Shown here piece by piece: positions 1 through 4,515 of a DNA stretch of 5,339 nt. Origin of the DNA: Deltaproteobacteria bacterium. Lineage in GTDB: Bacteria; Myxococcota_A; UBA9042; DTJE01. The stretch covers positions 1 to 5,339 of the forward strand of contig JADHTP010000235.1 of assembly GCA_016784945.1 (NCBI GenBank). The letters run 5' to 3'. Numbering within the stretch: position 1 is the stretch's first letter; the number at the start of each line of letters is the position of its first letter. Under the pieces are notes generated by a model. The model did no database searches, was not told where the DNA came from, and saw only the letters and a list, made by a program, of their open reading frames with translations. A program made the translations under genes and the position numbers.

Positions 1-489
1 ACCGGGAGCGTCAGCCTTCGTCCGGGCCCAGGCGACTGTAAAATCCCCGCCGAACAGGATGAAGGGGCGGTCGTCCGTTTCGCGAAGGGCCGCCACGGTC
101 AGGCCGAAGGCGCCCACCACGCCCGGATCCATGTCAAAGCCCGTGTCGCCATCGGCAAGGCTCCCGGCCACCAGGGCGCCGATCCCGAAATGAATGCCCA
201 GTCGCTGGACCGGGTACACCTCCGCCAGGGCCATGATGCCGTACTGTATGGTATCGAAGGCCTGTCCGTCGATCTTCAGTTCGGTGTTGAACACGCCCCC
301 GGACAGGTCCACCCGCCACAGGGTGGTGAAGTCCTTTTCTTCGTCCACGGCGAACCCGGAGTGGATCCCCGTGGGTCCGAACAGGCTCGCCACGCCCCCG
401 GCCCGTGCCTCGGCGGCCTGCCATGTCAGGCCCAGGGCCACCATCGCAAGCAGCACATTGCGCAAGATCCTCTGCCAGAACCTTTGCAT
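1..489 (-). CDS. Exported, probable outer-membrane beta-barrel protein (5' part only)
   Basis: The frame stays open from an ATG at 489 to the left edge of the window, giving 163 residues with no stop, so the C-terminus is missing. Residues 1-30 form a classical signal peptide: a basic start with arginines at 3, 7 and 10, a hydrophobic core around 12-23, and AEA/ARA cleavage sites ending at 28 or 30. The mature part alternates hydrophobic and polar residues, with short turns rich in Gly and Asp (for example around 97-110 and 122-135), which resembles outer-membrane beta-strands. A GGGAGG Shine-Dalgarno sequence 7 bases upstream fixes the start. No named family is recognised; a porin-like or general barrel protein is inference from composition. 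It lies downstream of the EEP gene on the same strand, across a 117-base gap that contains its own likely promoter. Confidence 0.8.
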   Translation of the reverse strand, partial: MQRFWQRILRNVLLAMVALGLTWQAAEARAGGVASLFGPTGIHSGFAVDEEKDFTTLWRVDLSGGVFNTELKIDGQAFDTIQYGIMALAEVYPVQRLGIHFGIGALVAGSLADGDTGFDMDPGVVGAFGLTVAALRETDDRPFILFGGDFTVAWARTKADAPG

Positions 490-496
490 GGACCAT

Positions 497-502
497 CCTC
501 CC
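497..502 (-). promoter_or_regulatory. Ribosome binding site of the exported protein
   Basis: GGGAGG on the minus strand lies 7 bases before the ATG at 489. It decides against the out-of-frame ATG that overlaps the site itself just upstream. Confidence 0.75.
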
Positions 503-522
503 AACAGGTGTTAAGCGGGCAC

Positions 523-531
523 ATCCTAGCA
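523..531 (-). promoter_or_regulatory. Possible extended -10 promoter for the exported protein
   Basis: Read on the minus strand, TGC-TAGGAT forms an extended -10 element (TGn plus a 4/6 match to TATAAT). It would start transcription near 516, about 27 bases before the ATG. No good -35 hexamer is visible at 16-18 bases, so the call rests on the extended -10 and its position. Confidence 0.4.
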
Positions 532-560
532 CACGATCCCACGAACAGTAGGGCGAATTG

Positions 561-602
561 CCTATCGCCTGTCGCCTATCGCAACCCGCAGATCGTTCGA
601 CC
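561..602. repeat. Short degenerate heptamer tandem repeat
   Basis: The tract reads in steps of seven: CCTATCG, CCTGTCG, CCTATCG, CAACCCG, CAGATCG, TTCGACC. Five of the six units end in CG and three are near-identical. The same CCTATCG unit and the string ATCGTTCGA recur in the longer tract at 3574-3677. It begins five bases after the stop codon of the EEP gene (minus strand). Confidence 0.7.
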
Positions 603-606
603 CTCG

Positions 607-1800
607 CTAGGGTAACGTCAGGGTCACCTGGGCGCCGTAGTGGTCGGAGTAGCGGCTGTCGATGTCATCCCCCCCGACCGTGAGCGTCACGGGTTCGTCC
701 ATGACGCGGACCGACTCGAAAGCGCTGCTCTTGGGCACGTTCTTGAAGAACACGTGGTCGATGATGCGATCGATACCGCCGGTCAGCGGGTTTTCGTTGG
801 CGCACCAGGTGCAGGGGGCGTCGGCGTCATCCCCGTAGGGACCCGTCAGGCCGCCCTCGATGAACTTGTCGAAATTGGCGGGGAAGCTGGGGAGGATGTC
901 GTCGCCCTTCTGGGGGCCGCAGTTCATGTCGCCCAGCAGTGTGGTCGGAGTGAGCACGTCTTCCTTTTCGGTGATCCAGGGCAGCAGGGCATCGATCTGC
1001 TGGGCCTGCTCCTTTTCCCATGATTCGAAGTTGCCCAGGTAGGGGATGCCGGTCATGAAGGCCGTGAGGTGGGTGCAGAACACGTCCACGTCCCCGAAAT
1101 TCGGCACCTGGGCCACGGCGTGCAGCAAGACCCGCACGTTGAGGGACGACTCGAACCTCAGGAATTCCTTGCCGGCGAGTGGATGACGCGACAGGATGAG
1201 CAACCCGTTCCTGCCCTCGTAGGCGAATCCGCCGCCGGCCCCTTCCAGGCAGGCGCCGATGATGGCGTCGATGGCATCGTCCACGGTGGCGGCAGCCTCG
1301 GCCAGCCCGATGTTGGACGCAATGCAATTGACGCAATCCTTGGGCTGCACCGATCCGAACTCCACGGCACAGAAGTCCAGGGCGCAGGAGCCCAACGTGG
1401 AGGGTTCGATACCGGCGCACTTGTCCAGGACGCAGGCCTTCAACTCCTTGGTGCCGTCTTCCGTGCAGGCCGGCTCCCCGCCGATCTCGCCGGCGTCCGT
1501 GATCTCGTAGTAGTTGTGGGGAAAGACCGTCTTGGCACCCTCGATCACTCGGTCGATGCTGGTCTGGTTCCAGACCTCCTGGAGACAGATCACGTCCGCG
1601 TCCAGCAAGGCTACGGCTGGACCGATCAGGGGTTCGCGTTCGGGTCCGTAATCCACGTAGCCCATGGCCAGACCGGCGTTGTACGTGGTTACCGTGAGCG
1701 TCCTGGCGGGTGGGGTGGTGTCCACGGTGGCGTCGTTGTTTCCGCCATTCCCGCTGGAACAGGCCACAAGAATCGCCAGGGCCATCGTGATGTATTTCAT
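607..1800 (-). CDS. Lipoprotein, endonuclease/exonuclease/phosphatase (EEP) superfamily hydrolase with a Cys-rich insert
   Basis: This 397-residue protein is a predicted metal-dependent phosphodiesterase of the EEP fold (DNase I, sphingomyelinase and inositol-phosphatase relatives). Family signatures appear in order: TYNAG (Asn41), LQEVW (metal-binding Glu75), GRNGLLILSRHPL (Asn198), CTHLTA (His244), GDMN (Asp291/Asn293), GGIDRIIDHV (Asp344) and a terminal SDH (Asp386/His387). The catalytic set therefore looks complete. Residues 1-13 are a short lipoprotein signal ending in the lipobox LVAC, with Cys14 lipidated. Ser follows the Cys, which by the enterobacterial rule would send it to the outer membrane. 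Between Glu75 and Asn198 lies a segment with eight cysteines (112-184) not found in the minimal fold. The ATG at 1800 has GGGAGG 7 bases upstream; the frame is open further upstream but the signal peptide marks the true start. The substrate (nucleic acid, sphingomyelin or another phosphodiester) cannot be told. Confidence 0.9.
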   Translation of the reverse strand: MKYITMALAILVACSSGNGGNNDATVDTTPPARTLTVTTYNAGLAMGYVDYGPEREPLIGPAVALLDADVICLQEVWNQTSIDRVIEGAKTVFPHNYYEITDAGEIGGEPACTEDGTKELKACVLDKCAGIEPSTLGSCALDFCAVEFGSVQPKDCVNCIASNIGLAEAAATVDDAIDAIIGACLEGAGGGFAYEGRNGLLILSRHPLAGKEFLRFESSLNVRVLLHAVAQVPNFGDVDVFCTHLTAFMTGIPYLGNFESWEKEQAQQIDALLPWITEKEDVLTPTTLLGDMNCGPQKGDDILPSFPANFDKFIEGGLTGPYGDDADAPCTWCANENPLTGGIDRIIDHVFFKNVPKSSAFESVRVMDEPVTLTVGGDDIDSRYSDHYGAQVTLTLP

Positions 1801-1807
1801 GAGACGT

Positions 1808-1813
1808 CCTCCC
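1808..1813 (-). promoter_or_regulatory. Ribosome binding site that fixes the EEP lipoprotein start
   Basis: GGGAGG on the minus strand lies 7 bases before the ATG at 1800. It supports the lipoprotein start over the long in-frame upstream extension reaching 2232. Confidence 0.75.
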
Positions 1814-1836
1814 GCAGTACCCCGAATCGGGTGCCA

Positions 1837-1866
1837 AGTATAGTGCCTTGTGACGACCATCTTCAA
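1837..1866 (-). promoter_or_regulatory. Probable sigma-70-type promoter of the EEP lipoprotein gene
   Basis: On the minus strand TTGAAG (1861-1866) and TATACT (1837-1842) are separated by 18 bases. They match TTGACA at 4/6 and TATAAT at 5/6. Transcription would start near 1830, about 30 bases before the ATG. A small inverted repeat, CCCGA-A-TCGGG at 1821-1831, sits at the predicted start point and could be an operator. The -35 overlaps the last codons of the upstream gene, so the EEP gene may be read both from this promoter and by readthrough. Confidence 0.5.
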
Positions 1867-2225
1867 CCTGCGGGTGGATTTGGGGCCTTGAGTCGCCCCT
1901 TCTTTTCCCGGGCGCGCTTCGTGATCCGGTCCGCCAGGTCCAGGCGTCCCTCGGCCAGGTGCTTCAGGGCTCTCGACAGGGCGCGCGCGGGACCGGCCCC
2001 CCGGAAGGTCAGACGGATGCCCACGAACGCCAGGGCAGCCACCAGGATCACGGCCCTCAGGCTGGCATCGACCTCCGCCTCGTTTCCTTCGTGGCTCAGC
2101 ACGTGGACGTTTCCTCCCATGTCGAGCCGCACGGACACCCGCCGGCGGGGCTTCGTACAGCGAGCGAATGGCGGCGGCGCGGCAAGGCCGAGGATCGCGA
2201 CCAGTATGAAGGTGGACGTCTTCAT
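1863..2225 (-). CDS. Small membrane protein with a HAMP-like tail (hypothetical)
   Basis: This 120-residue protein belongs to no family that I can name. Residues 5-17 are hydrophobic after a Lys and look like a signal peptide or signal anchor. Residues 20-55 form a short basic-then-acidic presumed periplasmic stretch with one Cys (23). Residues 57-74 make a clear membrane segment. The tail is a basic amphipathic helix. From Pro79 on it reads like a HAMP connector: a proline just after the membrane, then heptad-spaced leucines (83, 87, 90) and an AEGRLDL turn at 91-97. After about residue 103 only a short Lys/Arg/Pro tail remains, so there is no output domain. The gene starts 16 bases after the transporter stop, which indicates co-transcription. 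Its ribosome binding site (GGTGG, 3 bases before the ATG) is weak, so it may rely on translational coupling. Codon style matches its neighbours. The function is unknown. Confidence 0.7.
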   Translation of the reverse strand: MKTSTFILVAILGLAAPPPFARCTKPRRRVSVRLDMGGNVHVLSHEGNEAEVDASLRAVILVAALAFVGIRLTFRGAGPARALSRALKHLAEGRLDLADRITKRAREKKGRLKAPNPPAG

Positions 2226-2241
2226 GGTCCACCGCCGTTCA

Positions 2242-3540
2242 TCAACGCCCCTGGTCCCTGGTGGTGATGGTCTCCAGGCCGTGGGCGTCGGGGCCGGTTT
2301 CCACGCGCCGCAACCACCAGGCGAACAGGAATCCCACGAATCCCAGGATGGAGAACATCCACATGCCCATGGCGTAGCCGTCCGGGTTGTCGGGACCCGC
2401 CGCCGAATAGTCGTTTGCCCAGCCGATGAGCATGTTGAACCCGGCCAGGCCCACGTTCTGAATCAAGGTCATCAGACCGTAGGCGGTCCCCAGTTTCGAC
2501 TGTTCCACGATGTAGGCCACCGACGGCCACATGACGGCGGGAATCAGCGAAAACGATATCCCCATGAGGGCCATGGGCACGTACAGGGAAATATCGGTGT
2601 AGGCCATGATCAGGTAGACGGGCATCAAGAGGAGCGAACCGAACATCATGAACAACGAGCGGTGCCCGACGCGATCCACCAGGTAGCCGAATGCCGGTGT
2701 ACAGAACATGGCAAACAGCGTGAGCATGCTGGACAGGAAACCGCCGAGTTCCCGGGAGGTCCCGTGGGCATGCATGAAGAACTTCACGGCAAAGGTCTGG
2801 AATGGGAACGTGGCGGAATAGAACGTGATGCAGAGAGCCACCACCAGCCAGTAGGACTTCCCGAACTTCAACAGGTCCGACAGGACCACCTTGTCCGTTT
2901 CACCGGCCGCGCCGAGCTGATATTTCCTTTCGGACCCCGATTCCATGATCCAGTAGATCCCGGCCGCGATGACGGACACGCCGCCGAAAACCGTGGCCAG
3001 CAGCAACGGTCCCTGCCAGTCGTCATAGAGCGCCTTGGCCCAGGTGGGGGAATTCAGGGCCGCGAAGGAGCCCAGTCGGGCCAGGGTCAGGTTCAGGCCG
3101 AAGGCCAGGCTCAGTTCCTTGCCGCGGAACCACTTGGCCACGGCGGTGGTCACGGCCACGATGAGGGACTCGGCGCCCAGTCCGAAGACCAGCCGACCGG
3201 CAGCCATCATCCAGAAGGTGCCCGAAACAGCGGTGAGGACGGCCCCCACCATGCAAAGGGCCGCGAAGAGAAAAGTGGACTTCCGGGTGCCGATCCGATC
3301 GATGATGAATCCGCCGATCAGAACCATGAAGATGTTGGGAATGCTGTAGATGGCGTTCAGCATCCCGATGTTCGAGTCCGAAAAGCCCAGTTGGGCCTTC
3401 AGCACATCCGCCAGGGGGCTGACGGCGTCATAGACGTAGTAATTACCGAACATGGCCAGGCTGATCACCACGAGAATCAGCCACCGCAACGCGGGAGGCG
3501 CCATGGGGCGGTCGCCATTGGCGGGGTTCGACATGGTCAT
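2242..3540 (-). CDS. Major facilitator superfamily transporter, MFSD1-like
   Basis: This 432-residue inner-membrane transporter has about twelve hydrophobic segments, for example 19-33, 63-81, 88-106, 177-198, 229-249, 266-285, 297-315, 319-339, 355-374 and 391-411. The central loop at about 200-226 is polar and charged. MFS motif A is clear after TM2 (GGFIIDRIGTRKS, 76-88) and is repeated in the second half (GYLVDRVGHRS, 285-295). GRLVFGLGAESL (115-126) and WFRGKELSLAFGL (137-149) closely resemble the MFSD1 family, whose animal member is described as a lysosomal dipeptide transporter; a peptide-like substrate here is only inference. The frame also has an ATG at 3552 with no Shine-Dalgarno. 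The ATG at 3540 has GGAG 6 bases upstream and is preferred. It is the first gene of the minus-strand cluster and diverges from imuA. Confidence 0.93.
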   Translation of the reverse strand: MTMSNPANGDRPMAPPALRWLILVVISLAMFGNYYVYDAVSPLADVLKAQLGFSDSNIGMLNAIYSIPNIFMVLIGGFIIDRIGTRKSTFLFAALCMVGAVLTAVSGTFWMMAAGRLVFGLGAESLIVAVTTAVAKWFRGKELSLAFGLNLTLARLGSFAALNSPTWAKALYDDWQGPLLLATVFGGVSVIAAGIYWIMESGSERKYQLGAAGETDKVVLSDLLKFGKSYWLVVALCITFYSATFPFQTFAVKFFMHAHGTSRELGGFLSSMLTLFAMFCTPAFGYLVDRVGHRSLFMMFGSLLLMPVYLIMAYTDISLYVPMALMGISFSLIPAVMWPSVAYIVEQSKLGTAYGLMTLIQNVGLAGFNMLIGWANDYSAAGPDNPDGYAMGMWMFSILGFVGFLFAWWLRRVETGPDAHGLETITTRDQGR

Positions 3541-3546
3541 TGGATG

Positions 3547-3550
3547 CTCC
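3547..3550 (-). promoter_or_regulatory. Ribosome binding site favouring the transporter start at 3540
   Basis: GGAG on the minus strand lies 6 bases before the ATG at 3540 and falls inside the first codons of the alternative start at 3552. The alternative has only GC-rich sequence without a purine-rich site ahead of it. Confidence 0.5.
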
Positions 3551-3563
3551 ATGAATACCCGGG

Positions 3564-3577
3564 AACGGTAAACCGTT
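3564..3577. promoter_or_regulatory. Inverted repeat in the transporter leader, possible operator
   Basis: AACGGT-AA-ACCGTT is a perfect 6-bp inverted repeat with a 2-base spacer, 24 bases upstream of the preferred transporter start. It could bind a dimeric regulator or form a small mRNA hairpin. No convincing -35/-10 pair for the transporter was found near it. Confidence 0.35.
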
Positions 3578-3677
3578 TGGCGTTTGGCGTCCAGGATTTG
3601 CCGTCCAGCACCATCGCCTATCGCCTATCGCTTATCGCAGGACGTTGATCGTCAATCGTTCGATCGTTGATCGTTTG
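3574..3677. repeat. Heptamer-period degenerate tandem repeat tract
   Basis: About fifteen consecutive units keep a 7-bp step: CGTTTGG twice, CGTCCAG, GATTTGC, CGTCCAG, CACCATC, GCCTATC twice, GCTTATC, GCAGGAC, GTTGATC, GTCAATC, an 8-base GTTCGATC, GTTGATC, GTTTGTA. Three unit types (CGTTTGG, GCCTATC, GTTGATC) each occur as a local cluster, in the same phase except for one 1-base slip. It lies between the divergent transporter and imuA genes and is non-coding. The overlap of its last base with the next feature's GTAG head is minimal. Confidence 0.75.
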
Positions 3678-3702
3678 TAGGGGACGGTCTCCAGACCGTC
3701 CC
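3677..3702 (+). repeat. REP-like palindrome with a GTAG head
   Basis: The tetranucleotide GTAG (3677-3680) is followed directly by a perfect 10-bp inverted repeat: GGGACGGTCT (3681-3690), spacer CC, AGACCGTCCC (3693-3702). A GTAG head followed by a GC-rich hairpin is the hallmark of REP elements mobilised by RAYT (TnpA_REP) transposases. Only one copy is in this window and no RAYT gene is present. The downstream arm ends directly at the imuA -35. Without a T-tract it is not a good rho-independent terminator. Confidence 0.55.
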
Positions 3703-3731
3703 TTGCAAAGTGAACAAATGTTCACTAATAT
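3703..3731 (+). promoter_or_regulatory. imuA promoter (-35/-10)
   Basis: TTGCAA (3703-3708) and TAATAT (3726-3731) are separated by exactly 17 bases, the optimal sigma-70 spacing. Each matches its consensus at about 4/6 positions. Transcription would begin about seven bases after the -10, at or beside the A of the imuA ATG (3738). This predicts a leaderless mRNA and agrees with the lack of any Shine-Dalgarno sequence before imuA. Confidence 0.6.
3709..3726. promoter_or_regulatory. LexA-type SOS box in the imuA promoter
   Basis: AGTGAACA-AA-TGTTCACT is a perfect inverted repeat with 8-bp arms and a 2-base spacer. Its core GAAC-AAAT-GTTC fits the GAAC-N4-GTTC LexA operator of Firmicutes and Actinobacteria, including the RNRY middle. 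It fills the spacer between the -35 and -10, so a bound repressor would block RNA polymerase. imuA-imuB cassettes are known LexA targets in many bacteria, so the context fits. That LexA is the repressor is inference. Confidence 0.75.
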
Positions 3732-3737
3732 ACGATT

Positions 3738-4469
3738 ATGGCGGCTCGGGAACAGTTGGCCAAGGTCATCACTGACCTGCCGTCCGGCGTGGTCCGGTGG
3801 GCTTCGGCCCCCACGGAGGAAATACCCCGGCTCTCTTCGGGGATGCCCGCGCTGGATGGCATCCTGGGAGGCGGTTGGCCCCGGGGTCGGATCTGTTCCG
3901 TCCGGACGGACGCCCTGTTCTCCACGGGACGCACGAGCCTGGCGGCCCACACGGTGACGGCCGCCTCCCGACAGGGTCTGCTGACGGCCTGGATCGACGG
4001 GAACGCCTCCCTGGACCCGGCGTCCCTGCGGGCGGGCGGGGCGGACCTGGAACGAATCCTCTGGGTCCGGGGGCCCCTGTCCTTCGGGCAGTCCCTGACG
4101 GCCGCCGAGGAAGTGCTGCGGGCCGGGGGCTTCGAGGTCATCGTGGTCCGCACGGCGGGCCGTCGGCGCTCCTTCAAGCCGGGTCGCCGCCGGGGCGAGT
4201 CCAGGACTGCGGCATGGATACGTCTCTCCCGGGCCGTGGAGCGGGGCCGGTCGGTGCTTCTGGCCCTGTCGGACGGGACCCCCGATGCGATCCCGGGTTC
4301 CGTACCCCTGAAGGTGGACACCTCACGCAGTCGATGGGCAGGGACCCCGGGCCTTTCCTCGCTCCTCCTCGGGACCGGGGTGCGTGTGGAGATGGATGGG
4401 ACGGGTGTGGATCTGGAAACAGTCGCGATGGAAATGCTTCAAATCGGCACGTTTCGTGCCGCATTGTAG
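3738..4469 (+). CDS. imuA: ImuA, RecA-like accessory protein of the translesion mutasome
   Basis: This 243-residue protein aligns by eye with the RecA core. LSSGMPALDGILGGGWPRGR (32-51) corresponds to the RecA stretch before the P-loop. FSTGRTSLA (61-69) sits at the Walker A position, IDGNASLDP (86-94) at the RecA segment holding the catalytic Glu, and EVIVVRTA (133-140) at Walker B. All three are degenerate: the Walker A Lys is Arg65 and its first Gly is lost, the catalytic Glu is Asn89, and the Walker B Asp is Arg138. ATP hydrolysis is therefore unlikely. RecA's L2 region and C-terminal domain are shortened, giving the usual ImuA length. ImuA works with ImuB and DnaE2 in damage-induced mutagenesis. 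There is no Shine-Dalgarno; the ATG coincides with the predicted transcription start. The stop is 46 bases before imuB. It was once annotated in other genomes as SulA/RecA-like. Confidence 0.9.
   Translation: MAAREQLAKVITDLPSGVVRWASAPTEEIPRLSSGMPALDGILGGGWPRGRICSVRTDALFSTGRTSLAAHTVTAASRQGLLTAWIDGNASLDPASLRAGGADLERILWVRGPLSFGQSLTAAEEVLRAGGFEVIVVRTAGRRRSFKPGRRRGESRTAAWIRLSRAVERGRSVLLALSDGTPDAIPGSVPLKVDTSRSRWAGTPGLSSLLLGTGVRVEMDGTGVDLETVAMEMLQIGTFRAAL
4445..4461 (+). other. Stem-loop at the 3' end of imuA
   Basis: CGGCACG-TTT-CGTGCCG is a perfect 7-bp stem with a 3-base loop, inside the last imuA codons and ending just before the stop. There is no T-tract, so it is not a standard terminator. 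It might affect mRNA stability or the ImuA:ImuB ratio; it could also be chance in GC-rich DNA. Confidence 0.35.
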
Positions 4470-4506
4470 GCGAATATGCAGATGTCACGAGGACTGACTT
4501 CTCTTT

Positions 4507-4511
4507 GGAGG
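4507..4511 (+). promoter_or_regulatory. Ribosome binding site of imuB
   Basis: GGAGG lies 4 bases before the ATG at 4516. The site is strong but slightly tight. It contrasts with imuA, which has none, so the two genes probably start translation by different modes. Confidence 0.7.
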
Positions 4512-4515
4512 AAAA

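Noticed and set aside
561..602. CRISPR-like array
   Set aside because: Units are 7 bp with no spacers, so it is a simple tandem repeat.
601..612. Terminator hairpin at the EEP stop codon (CCCT...AGGG)
   Set aside because: Only four base pairs and no T-run; it is within what chance gives in GC-rich DNA.
1801..2232. In-frame extension of the EEP gene to an ATG at 2232
   Set aside because: The extension overlaps the small membrane-protein gene in another frame, is Arg/Pro/Gly-rich, and would bury the clear lipoprotein signal peptide that follows a good ribosome binding site at 1808-1813.
1069..3648. An 859-codon open frame on the plus strand antisense to the EEP, small-protein and transporter genes
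   Set aside because: Its product is rich in His, Gly, Gln and Asp without any motif or hydrophobic core, it lies opposite three well-supported genes, and long antisense frames are normal in GC-rich coding DNA.
3681..3702. Rho-independent terminator between the divergent genes
   Set aside because: The hairpin is strong but has only a 2-base spacer as loop and no T-tract on either side, and no gene ends toward it; a REP-like element fits better.
3725..4321. 198-codon minus-strand frame opposite imuA that starts in imuA and runs to the SOS box
   Set aside because: Arg/Pro/Ser-rich antisense product with no recognisable motif or ribosome binding site; a shadow of imuA.
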